Below are positions 25,303-35,127 of a DNA stretch of 45,892 nt, piece by piece. The stretch's first letter is position 1. Each line of letters begins with the position of its first letter. Source of the DNA: Mogibacterium pumilum (lineage in GTDB: Bacteria; Bacillota; Clostridia; Peptostreptococcales; Anaerovoracaceae); NCBI RefSeq assembly GCF_002243385.1, contig NZ_CP016199.1:217328-263219 (forward strand), read 5' to 3'. A program made the translations under genes and the position numbers. The notes beneath the pieces were generated by a model, which saw only the letters and a list, made by a program, of their open reading frames with translations, was not told where the DNA came from and made no database searches.

Positions 25303-26091
25303 TTACTTCGAAGATTTTTTATGTCCTGACTTACGACTCTTAACAGGGCTTGGTTTATGAACCTTATACACGTTAGGGAGTAACTCACTGATTTCCAGTT
25401 TCTCCTCTACCTTATGTGTGCCCTTCTTCTTAGCGCGCTTCTCAGCCTTGGCAACTCTCTTCTTCTCTTCAGCGATTACTTCTTCAACTGACTTGCCAGT
25501 CTTCTTCGCTTCCTTATAAGGATTGAATGTGGTTTCTCCGGACTTTTCCTTCTCAACCTTTTCATCGTCATCCTTGTTGTGCTGCTGTCTGATTGTCACA
25601 ACCATGATTCCACCGAACATGATTACCATCATGATCATGTTGATAGTTGTATTTAGCGTCTGATTGAAAGTCTTAAACTTTACAACAGTCTCCTTACCGA
25701 GAGTATTGCCATTGTCATCAACGAAACCAGCACTGATTACAAGCTTATACTCAGAGTTATTCTTAACCTTGAAATTTTTGTTAGTGCTGTCTCCAAGCAC
25801 AAGTACAAGGCCTGAGTCATCGTTAGCAGTCAGAACCTTGATCGGGATCTTCTTGCCGTCTTTGTCTACAATCTTAACGCTCTTTGCATTATTAGCCTGT
25901 GCTGCTTTGCTTGATACAGAGTGGTTGAAGTAAAGCTTAACCCCCAGGTTCTCAATTGAGGTATTCTTCTGACCATTCTTAGGGTATGACGACTTCAGCG
26001 CAAAAGCTGTATCATCTGCTGCAAAGCACATAGATGTGCTGATAATAACCATAAGCATTGACAGAACTGCAATTAGTCCTCTTCTTTTCAT
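25303..26091 (-). CDS. Membrane-anchored Ig-like (SbsA-type) domain protein
   Basis: The 262-residue protein has a signal peptide (1-25, ending MCFA), an extracellular bacterial Ig-like domain (about 28-143, SYPKNGQKNTSIENLGVKLY then FNHSV and VISAGFVDDNGNTLG, the SbsA_Ig/Big_5 pattern), one transmembrane helix (150-167, INMIMMVIMFGGIMVVTI) and a very lysine-rich cytoplasmic tail with a coiled-coil-like KKRVAKAEKRAKKK stretch. Function unknown; an envelope or surface structural role is likely. ATG follows the tadA stop directly (TAG-ATG), with its GGAGG site inside tadA, so translation is coupled. Confidence 0.75.
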   Translation of the reverse strand: MKRRGLIAVLSMLMVIISTSMCFAADDTAFALKSSYPKNGQKNTSIENLGVKLYFNHSVSSKAAQANNAKSVKIVDKDGKKIPIKVLTANDDSGLVLVLGDSTNKNFKVKNNSEYKLVISAGFVDDNGNTLGKETVVKFKTFNQTLNTTINMIMMVIMFGGIMVVTIRQQHNKDDDEKVEKEKSGETTFNPYKEAKKTGKSVEEVIAEEKKRVAKAEKRAKKKGTHKVEEKLEISELLPNVYKVHKPSPVKSRKSGHKKSSK

Positions 26092-26613
26092 CTAATTTTC
26101 CTCCAATATATCGACTTTGTCTTTGACTACATCTATATTTTTCTTGCGAAGCTGAGCCTTAGTTATCCTTAGCTCTCTAAAGAAGCTGGTAAGCACCTCC
26201 GCACATTCATCGGCAAGTATCCCGCGTTCTACATCTATCCTGTGGTTGAGATGTGCCTCATTCGTAATATCGAATATTGAACCAGCTGCTCCATTCTTAA
26301 GATCCATCGTCCCTATGTAAAGCTTATCCAGCCTCGAGAGTACCATCGCTCCCGCACACATCGAGCACGGCTCAAGCGTTACATACAGCTCGCATCCGCT
26401 CAGCCATTTACTGCCAAGCTTTGCTTCAGCTGTATCCATCGCCAGCATCTCAGCGTGAGCCGATGAAGATGCATATGCCTCCACCATGTTGTGAGCTCTG
26501 GAAATAATTTCACCGTCCTTCACTATAACAGCTCCGACCGGAACTTCTCCGAGCTCTGCAGCTATATAGGCTTCTTTCAAAGCTTCTTTCATGTAGAAAT
26601 TGTTATCTCGCAT
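26092..26613 (-). CDS. tadA: tRNA-adenosine(34) deaminase
   Basis: Deaminates A34 of tRNA-Arg(ACG) to inosine, allowing wobble reading. The 173 residues carry the zinc site His53-Ala-Glu55 (SAHAEML) and Cys83-x2-Cys86 (PCSMCAG), with the catalytic glutamate 55. The C-terminal helix is slightly long. Cytosolic and normally essential. It is the first gene of a pair with the Ig-like membrane protein; the two share no obvious function. Confidence 0.95.
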   Translation of the reverse strand: MRDNNFYMKEALKEAYIAAELGEVPVGAVIVKDGEIISRAHNMVEAYASSSAHAEMLAMDTAEAKLGSKWLSGCELYVTLEPCSMCAGAMVLSRLDKLYIGTMDLKNGAAGSIFDITNEAHLNHRIDVERGILADECAEVLTSFFRELRITKAQLRKKNIDVVKDKVDILEEN

Positions 26614-26654
26614 ATCAGTTTACTTTATCATAGAGCCGTGCATTTTTCAAATTA

Positions 26655-26690
26655 AAAACAGGCAGAAATTTTTGAACTTCTACCTGTTTT
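26655..26690 (-). terminator. Terminator of the BspA-like gene
   Basis: On the minus strand AACAGGTAGAA pairs with TTTCTGCCTGTT across a short loop and is followed by a T-run. It lies 43 bases past the stop and ahead of tadA. Confidence 0.8.
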
Positions 26691-26732
26691 ATCTCACTTA
26701 ACTAGCTGCTGCTATCCTTGTGAAAAGATCTT

Positions 26733-29700
26733 TTACTTCTCACTCTTTCTCTTCTTGGCAAATACCGCGAGTGCACCTGCCGCAATAGCCATCATAGCTA
26801 GATACAGCGCAATTACTGTCGTATCACCAGTCTTAACGGCTCTTGATACTCTGTATCCGTGATACTTAGCGCTCGCATCTCTGTTGCCATTTGAGCTAGA
26901 TGTGTTGCCATTTACGATTGGCTGATTCTTCGTTCTGATAGTAAAGTTTGTCGAAGCTCCACCTCTCTTATCCTTGAAAGCAACTGTCAAAGTGTGACTA
27001 CCTGTGCTCTGTCTGTCTAAAACTGCTTTCTTGAGAGTAATTCTTACGCTCCCCTTTTCAGATGTGTAGTCAACATCCTTTACTAGCTCAATTCCATCTA
27101 GAAGAATCTTATCGTCATAGTAGTTATCGAACGTATTTGCATCGTCCACGCTACGCTTTACGACGAATAGGAGATCCCCATCGCCTTTTGTCCAGAGCGC
27201 ATTGTCTCCAATCTCGAAGTTATAAGTGATCTTCGGAATCACTGTTTCGGACTTCTTGATCTCGTGCTTTGCATCGCTGCCTAGGTAGTACTTATCGCAC
27301 TTCTTGCAGTGCCAGTACTTGATGTTTCCATCCGCTTCAGTGGTTGGTGCATTTGCTGCAATCTCCTCGAGGTCATGGCTCACGAGCCAGTGTGCATACA
27401 GCTTAGTATCTTCTGTAAACGCCTGAGTACCATCTACCTTCACACCGCCAGTCTTAGCTGTGAACCAGCCTTCAAATGCTGTGCACACATCCTTGTCAGG
27501 TAGCGCGTTTAGTGTAATCTTTCCGTTCTCATCGGTGGTTAGCTCTGTAGTCTTGGCATCTTCGTCATTGGATAGAAGTTCAACCTTGTATGGCACATAG
27601 AATGTTGCTGCTGGGTCCTTAACCTTGAAGTTAGAGTAAGCACCAGTTCCCTTGCGCTGATCTTCATTAGAAGATATTAGCTTGACCTTAGCATCCTTGC
27701 CATCCACAACGTTGCCCTTGAATGCGTTAGCTGGAACGTCCCTTAGTGTCTCTGGTACTTTTATCTCCTTGATGTTCTGGTTAGCAAATGCTTCCCTTCC
27801 TATCGACTGTAGCGACTTACCAAACTCAACTTCCTTGATACTTGCACGCTCTGGTGATCTACTCTTGAATGCAGACTTACCGATAGTCTTGAGACTATCT
27901 GGTAACTTAACCTTAACGAGCTTGTGTCCTTCAAATGCATTATCACCGATACTTTCAAGGCCCTCGGAGAACTTCACATTCTCGAGAGGCGCGCCGCTAA
28001 ATGCCATTTTGCCGATTATCTTCACTGACTTTGGCAGCTCTAGCGACTTCAGATTTGCACCATAGAATGCTGCCTGTCCAATCTCGGTTACACCCTCAGG
28101 GATTGTTACCGAGTTGATTGGATTTCCACCTGTCTTAGCAGGGGCAAATGCGCCAGTTCCTATCTTCTTGATGGCAGTACCATTTACTGCCACGGGAAGC
28201 TTGAGATCTGGATTCACAGCAAGTTTCACCTTTCCCACTTCTGATAGACCAGTGATTGTATCTCCATCAGTGGTGAAGTCCTTTTCATTCCATGTAGTGT
28301 TCTGCTTCCAGTGAGCATATAGCTTTGTGCCGTCATTGAACTTCTGAGATGCAGTTACCTTCTTACCGCCCTCACGCTCTGTGAACCAGCCTTCGAACTC
28401 ATGCAGTGCATCTGGAGCTGTTGGTGTCGGTAGGCTGTCAACTCTGCCGTTGTCATCGAGTACAGCGTATCCCTTCTCAACTGTGCCGCCATTTGCATCG
28501 AATGTGATCATCGCCTTGGACATCATTACACGGTGAGTTGTTGCACCAGTGTTGAATGCCAAGTGATCCGGGTTTACAGTTCTCAAGATTACAACGTGAT
28601 TTGCATCAGTTCCTGTGTTGTTCATGAAAGGTTCATTACCTAGAGTCTTGAGTGACTTTGGTAGGTCAACACTTGTCAGCAAGCCTTCCTTAAATGCGAA
28701 CTTTCCGATGTGTTCAACGCCTTCCTCGATCTTGAGGCTTGTCAGCGTTAGAGACTTATATGTTCCTTCAAATGCGGAATCGCCAATTTCCTTAACTGTT
28801 CCAGGTATCGTCAGTTCTGTTAGGTGATGCAGGTGGAATGCCTTCTCGCCAATCTTTCTCACAGATGCCGGAATCTTGAGAGATTCAAGTCTAGCTCCTG
28901 CAAACGCCATCTGACCAATCTCTGTAACCGTGTCAGGAATCTCAATCTCACGAAGACGAATATTCATCGAAAATGCCGCTTGTGGAATCTTTGTAACGTT
29001 CTTGGACATCTTGAGCTCAATGATTGAGTTTGCAGAGAAAGCACCCTCACCTAAATCATTTACTGAATCCGGAATATGCAGCCTCATGATGCGGTTTCCA
29101 TGGAATGCACTGGTTCCAATCTTGGTTAGCTCCGGCTCTGACTCGAGGTCAAGCTCCTTGAGCATATTATATTCAAATGCTCTAGAGCCAATTGACTTAA
29201 GCTTAGCAGGTAGCTTAACTGACTCGAAACCGTTCTCTGAAGTAAAATCATATTTACCAACCTTTACTTCCGACTCCGGAATAGCAAACGCACCGTCAGC
29301 GATTGCTGTGATATCTACGCCTGCAGGAGATTCGTTTGGAAGAACCAGCTTGTGGTTTCCACCGTTTCTCTTCGTGATTCCGCTGGACGAAAGACCTGTG
29401 ATAGTCGATCCGTCAGCACTGTATGTGAAGTCCTCGCTAGTCCAGCCGGTTCCCACTAAATTATCATACTTAACAACGTATGTAAGTTCAGCCTTGTTAG
29501 GCATGTTGTTATAAGCATCCACTACTTCCTTGTTTTCTGTCAGCAGTGTTGGCTTTACAGGATTTCCTCTAAACGCTCTCTTATCTACCCCTGTTAGCTT
29601 GGTAAATGACTTAGGAAGTTCAACTGAAGTCAAAAGTTGATTCAAAAATGCATTGGATCCAATCTTACCGTTGAATCCTTCCTTAAACTTAAGTGACTTA

Positions 29701-32700
29701 AGCGTTGAAGGTATTGCCTCTGCAGTCTTCTCAAATGCAGATCTTCCGATACTTGTAATTCCGCTAGGAATAGTAACCTCTGTAAGCTGATTATTCATAA
29801 ACGCATTGTCGCCAATCTTGGTTAGGCTATCAGGTAGACTAACAGTCTTGGCTTTGCATCCAACGAATGCTCTTCTGCCAATATCTGTAACACCTTCAGG
29901 AATCACAATATCAGTAACCGCAGCCTTGTCGGCAAGTCCTATTGTGTCGTTAGTTCTGCCGAATGCCACGTCAGGGATTTCCTTGAGTGACTTCGAGATA
30001 ACTATCTTCTCAGCCAAATCAGTTCCGTTAAACGCTCCTATGCCAAGCTTTTTAACTGAATTTGGAAGGACGATGGATGTAAGTCTAGCATTGAGGAATG
30101 CGGAATTACCAATCGACTCAAGTCCATCTGGCAGGTTGACGTTAACTACTCCGTATACTTTCTTAGCTGTGTTATCGATAGTTCCTGCGAATGCAAAGTC
30201 ACCTATCTGCTTGATTGTAGGTGGCAGCTTAACCGTCTTAGGCACGTATATCTTGCCAGCATCAGCGAATCCGAAGGTTCCAATCTGGCCGTTGCTAGCA
30301 AGTACATTGCTAACACCGTTTCCGATTGCAACGACTTTAACTCCGCTAGCGTTAGTCTCTGGAATTACAAGTGTGTCATTCTTCTTGAGTTTTGCCTTGC
30401 CGGACTCTGTAAGTCCTGTAACAACTGTTCCAGCAGCGTTGTATGTGAAGTCGTCGCTGTTCCAAGGAGATTCATCACTTGGAATGTTCTGATTTGCCTT
30501 GAGTAGCTGCACGTGTGACTTACCATTACTAATATCATCAACGAGTGCACCGGGTTCGTTTATGTACATATACACAATTCCGCCCTTTTTCTCGTTAGCG
30601 TTTCCTGTGGTAACAGGTTCTTTTCCTGTGTTTCTAAGGAATGTCCACTTTGTGACCTTCTCTGTTTTGTCAGGCAACTGTACCGATTCAATCTTGTTCA
30701 TAGCAAATGCCATGTTATCAATTGAAAGTGGATAATCCGTGGTTTTATGGAACTCAAGATTTGTAATCTCGTTGTTTGCAAACGCCCCGTTAGATATTAG
30801 CATCAAAGTCGAAGGGAATTTTACCAATTTCAACTTATTTTTGTTGAATGCATTTCCACCGATATAAATAGTACCCTCCGGAACTGTGAGCTCTGTCAAG
30901 TTATTACCCTGAAAAGCACTCGATCCGATGAAGAAATCACCTCTCGTAGTTACATTGCTATCCCACTGTCCATTGCTTGGTGCCTTCACGTTTTTAGGCA
31001 AATCAACACTCTCGAGTCCAAGGCTCTTAAATGCATTGCTGCCAACACCCTGAACTTTATTACCGTTATCATCCACGGCAGGCACAACTAGGTTCTTGTT
31101 ACTTGCCAGCTTTGCCTTGCCGCTGTCTGTGAGACCGCTTACAACGTGGATAGTTCCAGTTATGATATTCATGTTGTCCTGCGCCGGTGCAGGTGAGTTG
31201 TTGCTGTCTAGCACAACGTCTGCATATGTAAAATCCTCTGCATTCCATACATTTACGTCATCAGACAGTATCTTGTGGAATTCAGATTTTGGGAATTTGC
31301 TTGTGTCGCTATACTTTGAAATATCATCGACATAAACTTTAGTTACCAAATCGTACTTTTCCGTCTTTCCCGATGCAGAAGTGACTTCTTTAGCGAACAC
31401 GTTCTTAGGAAGTGCTGTCACAGTTGCAGGAAGCTTAAGCTCGGCAACTTTCTTATTTCTAAACGCATATTTGCCGATGGTAGTTAATCCCTCTGGTAGC
31501 TCCAGATTACAAATCTGAGCCTCCTTGAGTAGGTAATTTTTGGTTGAAAATGCGTAGTCCCCGATTTCTGTAACGCCCTTTGGCACCTTGATATTTGTAA
31601 AGTTGTTTCCTGCAAATGCTCTCGTACCTATTTTCTTGACACTTGCCGGAATCTCGATAGAAGTGAGTCCTGTCATCCAGTTCTTTTTATCGCTGCACCC
31701 AAATGCACTGTCAGGAATCTCTGCTAGGTTATTTGGTAGATTGATCTTCTCGATTGTAGGATTTGTCGCAAAAGCACCTTTACCAAGTGAAGTGAGAGTA
31801 TCAGGCAGAACAACAGTCTTGATATTGTTGCTCTGAAATGCAGTATCTCCAATGCTTTTAAGAACCGGAGAGAAAGCAACTTCCTTGAGTCCCGAATCAC
31901 GGAACGCATTTTTACCAACTTTCTCCAAATCCATAGGGAGTGTTACAGAGTCGAACTTCTCATCTGCTGTAGCAAATAAACCTGTTGTTGAATCTGTATC
32001 TGCTATCTCTGTAATCTTGTCTAAGCTTGCATTATAGTCAGGAAGCACGAGATCCTTGTTAACCTTACGTTTCTCCTTACCGCTTGCACTAAGCCCGGTA
32101 ATTTTCTGTCCGTCAAATGTAAAGTCATTTACATTCCAAGATTCAGTATCCTTGTTTTCAGTCTCAGGAGTACCGTCATAATTAATTAACTTCTGAACCC
32201 ATGACTTAGTACTAGCTGTAGTCTTGTCCGTCGTATGTATCCTGTCCATATTCTTATGGTCAAAGTTTCCAGAGTACATATACACAACTCCGCTGCCTGC
32301 AAAATTACCTTTGAGTGCCGCTTTACCTTCGGCGGATAATGGCTCCATACCAGGATTTCCAACAAATACGTGCTTATTTACTACCGCTGTAAAATCCGGA
32401 AGTCTAATAGATTTAATCTTATTGTTGGCAAAGGTCATTCCATGCATTTCCAACTGGAAATAAGTTGTAAGCGGGAAATTAACCTTGCTTATCTGATTGT
32501 TTGCAAATGCCTGAGTTTCAAGCCACCAGATGGTTCTAGGCAGTGTAACAGTCTTAATCTTGTTGTTCATGAATGCATTAGGAAGAACTGCCAGAACACC
32601 ATCTGGAAGCGTAACGTTCGTCAGTTTATTGCCTTCGAATGCTCCCTCTGCAATAACAAAGTTACCTCTGCGTGTAATCTTGTGAGTAACTGTATCATTA

Positions 32701-33170
32701 TATGATGTGAGCATGCCGGACGGGAATACAACCGACTCAACACCCTTCTTCTGAAAGGCATTGCTTGCTACACCAACGATAGTATTACCCTTGTCATCTT
32801 TGGATGGCAGAACAAGATTCTTGTTCTTTTTAAACTTAGCTTCTCCTTTTGCGGAGAAACCACTGATAGCCTTTCCTTCAACATTTATGGTTCTCGTGTA
32901 GTCACAACCGTAAATTGTCTTACTGATATCGGTGTAAGTAAAATCCTCACTTGTCCATTTCCCCGAATCAGTATGATTATCGGTAACACTCGTTGCTTCA
33001 GCACCTGCCGCCGACACATCTGTTCCCTTATCAGCAGCACTATCTGCTTCTGTGCTTGCTGAATGTGTACCGATGACTGCTTCTGATTCCGTATCAGTAG
33101 CTCCAGCAAAGGCAGGAAGTGGAAACATTAACGTTACCACCAGTACTAATGAAAGCAAAATTTTCTTCAT
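26733..33170 (-). CDS. Giant BspA-like leucine-rich-repeat surface protein
   Basis: 2145-residue surface protein. Residues 1-24 are a signal peptide. The bulk is BspA-type (LRR_5) repeats, recognisable by repeating IG(D/E)xAF...L(T/K)xVxLP units. Six large modules each open with a W-(T/N)-x(2)-DFT segment and an ITGLSxxGKxKL linker; their tryptophans are at 72, 345, 642, 903, 1243 and 1627. Two InlB/Listeria-Bacteroides-type repeats ending YAHW lie near 1550-1621 and 1855-1928, then a CxxC domain (YWHCKKCDKYY, about 1950). The C-terminus has VKTGD, a hydrophobic helix and KKRKSEK. Such proteins act as adhesins; a ligand is not predictable. Confidence 0.9.
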   Translation of the reverse strand: MKKILLSLVLVVTLMFPLPAFAGATDTESEAVIGTHSASTEADSAADKGTDVSAAGAEATSVTDNHTDSGKWTSEDFTYTDISKTIYGCDYTRTINVEGKAISGFSAKGEAKFKKNKNLVLPSKDDKGNTIVGVASNAFQKKGVESVVFPSGMLTSYNDTVTHKITRRGNFVIAEGAFEGNKLTNVTLPDGVLAVLPNAFMNNKIKTVTLPRTIWWLETQAFANNQISKVNFPLTTYFQLEMHGMTFANNKIKSIRLPDFTAVVNKHVFVGNPGMEPLSAEGKAALKGNFAGSGVVYMYSGNFDHKNMDRIHTTDKTTASTKSWVQKLINYDGTPETENKDTESWNVNDFTFDGQKITGLSASGKEKRKVNKDLVLPDYNASLDKITEIADTDSTTGLFATADEKFDSVTLPMDLEKVGKNAFRDSGLKEVAFSPVLKSIGDTAFQSNNIKTVVLPDTLTSLGKGAFATNPTIEKINLPNNLAEIPDSAFGCSDKKNWMTGLTSIEIPASVKKIGTRAFAGNNFTNIKVPKGVTEIGDYAFSTKNYLLKEAQICNLELPEGLTTIGKYAFRNKKVAELKLPATVTALPKNVFAKEVTSASGKTEKYDLVTKVYVDDISKYSDTSKFPKSEFHKILSDDVNVWNAEDFTYADVVLDSNNSPAPAQDNMNIITGTIHVVSGLTDSGKAKLASNKNLVVPAVDDNGNKVQGVGSNAFKSLGLESVDLPKNVKAPSNGQWDSNVTTRGDFFIGSSAFQGNNLTELTVPEGTIYIGGNAFNKNKLKLVKFPSTLMLISNGAFANNEITNLEFHKTTDYPLSIDNMAFAMNKIESVQLPDKTEKVTKWTFLRNTGKEPVTTGNANEKKGGIVYMYINEPGALVDDISNGKSHVQLLKANQNIPSDESPWNSDDFTYNAAGTVVTGLTESGKAKLKKNDTLVIPETNASGVKVVAIGNGVSNVLASNGQIGTFGFADAGKIYVPKTVKLPPTIKQIGDFAFAGTIDNTAKKVYGVVNVNLPDGLESIGNSAFLNARLTSIVLPNSVKKLGIGAFNGTDLAEKIVISKSLKEIPDVAFGRTNDTIGLADKAAVTDIVIPEGVTDIGRRAFVGCKAKTVSLPDSLTKIGDNAFMNNQLTEVTIPSGITSIGRSAFEKTAEAIPSTLKSLKFKEGFNGKIGSNAFLNQLLTSVELPKSFTKLTGVDKRAFRGNPVKPTLLTENKEVVDAYNNMPNKAELTYVVKYDNLVGTGWTSEDFTYSADGSTITGLSSSGITKRNGGNHKLVLPNESPAGVDITAIADGAFAIPESEVKVGKYDFTSENGFESVKLPAKLKSIGSRAFEYNMLKELDLESEPELTKIGTSAFHGNRIMRLHIPDSVNDLGEGAFSANSIIELKMSKNVTKIPQAAFSMNIRLREIEIPDTVTEIGQMAFAGARLESLKIPASVRKIGEKAFHLHHLTELTIPGTVKEIGDSAFEGTYKSLTLTSLKIEEGVEHIGKFAFKEGLLTSVDLPKSLKTLGNEPFMNNTGTDANHVVILRTVNPDHLAFNTGATTHRVMMSKAMITFDANGGTVEKGYAVLDDNGRVDSLPTPTAPDALHEFEGWFTEREGGKKVTASQKFNDGTKLYAHWKQNTTWNEKDFTTDGDTITGLSEVGKVKLAVNPDLKLPVAVNGTAIKKIGTGAFAPAKTGGNPINSVTIPEGVTEIGQAAFYGANLKSLELPKSVKIIGKMAFSGAPLENVKFSEGLESIGDNAFEGHKLVKVKLPDSLKTIGKSAFKSRSPERASIKEVEFGKSLQSIGREAFANQNIKEIKVPETLRDVPANAFKGNVVDGKDAKVKLISSNEDQRKGTGAYSNFKVKDPAATFYVPYKVELLSNDEDAKTTELTTDENGKITLNALPDKDVCTAFEGWFTAKTGGVKVDGTQAFTEDTKLYAHWLVSHDLEEIAANAPTTEADGNIKYWHCKKCDKYYLGSDAKHEIKKSETVIPKITYNFEIGDNALWTKGDGDLLFVVKRSVDDANTFDNYYDDKILLDGIELVKDVDYTSEKGSVRITLKKAVLDRQSTGSHTLTVAFKDKRGGASTNFTIRTKNQPIVNGNTSSSNGNRDASAKYHGYRVSRAVKTGDTTVIALYLAMMAIAAGALAVFAKKRKSEK

Positions 33171-33452
33171 GATATTGTCCTTCTTTACTTATAATTGAGA
33201 TAGAAACACGTAACATTATTGATATATTTTACCTTGAATTTACCCACCTTTTACCATTTATTTTCATTTCTTCCGATTGAATCTAATAATAATGTCGTCC
33301 TGCTTATTGATAATATTGATACTTATCTTTTTTTATAGTTAACTATCAATTTGCGGTGCTATTATACTTTGTATCAATACTATTTTCATACATTTTGGAG
33401 CAAAAGTGTGTGGATAGGCGAATGGAAATGTTAAAAAGATTAAAGGATAGAT

Positions 33453-34061
33453 ATGAATAGGGTATTGAAATCAAAATTTTATACTAATGTAAAAACGAAA
33501 ATTAAAATTATCATTATAGTGTTCTTGGTGCTAATTATCATTGTCTCCTTAATCGGTTGTAATAGCAAAGCGACTAAGGGAAAGGATGAAGCTAAAACAA
33601 AGAGCAAAAATGACAAGCAGACAGAATCTGCCTCTGACAGCAGTTCAGACTCTGATAATGATTCAGAAGAGTCTTCTTCATCTGACAAGAAGGACAAAAA
33701 AGAGAAGAAGAAGAAGAAGAAGGAGAAGGAGAAGGCTAAAGATAAATCAAAAGACAAAAAGAGCGAAAAATCAAATGGCAGTTCCTCTACCTCTTCTTCA
33801 TCAAGCAGTGTTCAGACTCAATCAAAGCAAAAGGTCTGGGTTCCTGAACAAGGACATTACGAACAGGTAAAGGTGTTCAAATGTCGATGCGGTCGGAAAT
33901 TTAACAGTCACGCTGCTCAAATTGATCACAGAAACGCCTACATAGCAGAAAAGCGAAAAACAAACCCGAATTTCGATTGAAAGGGAGAACACCTTCCGCT
34001 CGGGTGGGTACCCGAGAGCGTATACGTTGTCGATGTTCCTGGACACTATGAATACAGGTAA
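33453..34061 (+). CDS. Lipoprotein with Cys/His zinc-like domain, interrupted by in-frame TGA
   Basis: The frame from ATG 33453 (AAAGGA site) gives 175 residues to TGA at 33978-33980, but the same frame continues to TAA at 34059-34061 with protein-like sequence: KGEHLPLGWVPESVYVVDVP then GHYEYR. The segment after TGA (GWVPE...VPGHYE) mirrors the one before the Cys/His domain (VWVPEQGHYE). Domains: membrane segment (17-35) with lipobox SLIGC (Cys36), a Ser/Asp- then Lys-rich linker (37-128), and a domain with Cys144-x-Cys146, His153 and His159. TGA may be a nonsense mutation or selenocysteine recoding; the first product could still be exported as is. Confidence 0.7.
33999..34016 (+). other. 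GC-rich hairpin 18 bases after the in-frame TGA
   Basis: CTCGGGT (33999-34005) pairs with ACCCGAG (34010-34016) around GGGT. It lies downstream of TGA 33978-33980, where bacterial SECIS elements sit, although the spacing is a few bases longer than the E. coli fdhF layout. Similarity in position only. Confidence 0.45.
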
Positions 34062-34093
34062 AAAGGATACAGATGAAAATCCATAACAACACT

Positions 34094-34125
34094 AAAAGCG
34101 CAACATAACAAACTGTTGCGCTTTT
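34094..34125. terminator. Bidirectional terminator, 12-bp perfect stem
   Basis: AAAAGCGCAACA (34094-34105) pairs perfectly with TGTTGCGCTTTT (34114-34125). It serves the lipoprotein gene on the plus strand and probably the prolyl peptidase transcript on the minus strand. Confidence 0.85.
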
Positions 34126-34204
34126 ATATTATTTGAAATATATCACATTCTATCCGTATATCTTCGGATTCAATCAAATACAAACCAAATTGCAGTTCAA
34201 AATA

Positions 34205-35098
34205 CTATTTATCGTACTTATTGAGCCACTCGATGAGCACTTCACAGTAGTCATCGTGTCTGTCTACAAAGCATGTGTGTCTTGAATTCTCCCAAAGAAT
34301 CCACTCTGAGTTAGGAATTCCATCTGCCATCGTCTTCGCAATGAGTGGTGAGCAGAGATCGGAGATTCCGCTGCATACGAGCGAAGGAATCTTAATCTCG
34401 CCTAGTCTATCTACGTACTCGAAGTCCTTGAGTGAACCTGTTGGTGCGAACTCGTTTGGTCCCCATCCATATAGATAAGCTTCACCGCCGCCCTTCTTAG
34501 GACGTGTGCAACACTCTGGAGCCTCATCACCAATCCAGTAATCGCAGTATCTATGCATATACTCAGCAACCGCTTCATCATAAGCTTCGCCGGAGAACTC
34601 ACCAGTCTCAAGAGCCTGGTTGATTGCATCCTGCATGTGCTCTGGCATCATCTTGATACGTCTTAGGCCTTCCTTCTCCCAGAGACTGCTTGATGGATGT
34701 CCGCTGGAGATAACGAAAGATTTGATACCTTTAGGCTGTCTCTCAATAGCATATGCAATCTGCATCATGCCGCCCCATGACTGTCCGATTATGTGGCACT
34801 CGTCCAGTCCGAGGTGTTCTCTTAGAGCATCAAGCTCATCTAGCCATGTGTCCTGAGTCCATAGCTCAGGATGTCCATCGAGATATGAATTTCCGCAACC
34901 GATCTGGTCATACATGATAATCTGACGGTCATCATCATCAGCGAGGTTATCGAGAACCTCATAATAGTTGTGTGTTGAACCGGGTCCACCATGCAGACAA
35001 ATCAGTGGTGCCTTCCCATTGTCCTTCTTCTCGCCAACGATTCTATAATAAGTCTCATAGCCGAGAAAAGGCATGTAACCTTCTGTAATCTTTGCCAT
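34205..35098 (-). CDS. pip: Proline iminopeptidase (alpha/beta hydrolase, S33)
   Basis: Releases N-terminal proline from peptides. 297 residues with oxyanion motif HGGPG (36-40), nucleophile Ser107 in GQSWGG and an aspartate/histidine pair near the C-terminus (GISDLCSP; SRHTCF). ATG 35098 is chosen for its AAGGAG site; a frame opening at 35188 overlaps pepQ and lacks one. No signal peptide, so cytoplasmic. It is the last gene of a minus-strand pair with pepQ, 29 bases apart, next to a second M24 peptidase. Confidence 0.92.
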   Translation of the reverse strand: MAKITEGYMPFLGYETYYRIVGEKKDNGKAPLICLHGGPGSTHNYYEVLDNLADDDDRQIIMYDQIGCGNSYLDGHPELWTQDTWLDELDALREHLGLDECHIIGQSWGGMMQIAYAIERQPKGIKSFVISSGHPSSSLWEKEGLRRIKMMPEHMQDAINQALETGEFSGEAYDEAVAEYMHRYCDYWIGDEAPECCTRPKKGGGEAYLYGWGPNEFAPTGSLKDFEYVDRLGEIKIPSLVCSGISDLCSPLIAKTMADGIPNSEWILWENSRHTCFVDRHDDYCEVLIEWLNKYDK

Positions 35099-35127
35099 AA
35101 ATTGATTTCTCCTTAAATTAATTTTAT

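Noticed and set aside
28930-29514. Long plus-strand frames opposite the BspA-like gene, up to 228 codons
   Set aside because: They shadow a repetitive coding sequence and have no ribosome sites or recognisable domains.
33479-33757. 92-codon minus-strand frame opposite the lipoprotein gene
   Set aside because: Its Ser/Phe-rich composition is the mirror of the Lys-rich linker on the coding strand.
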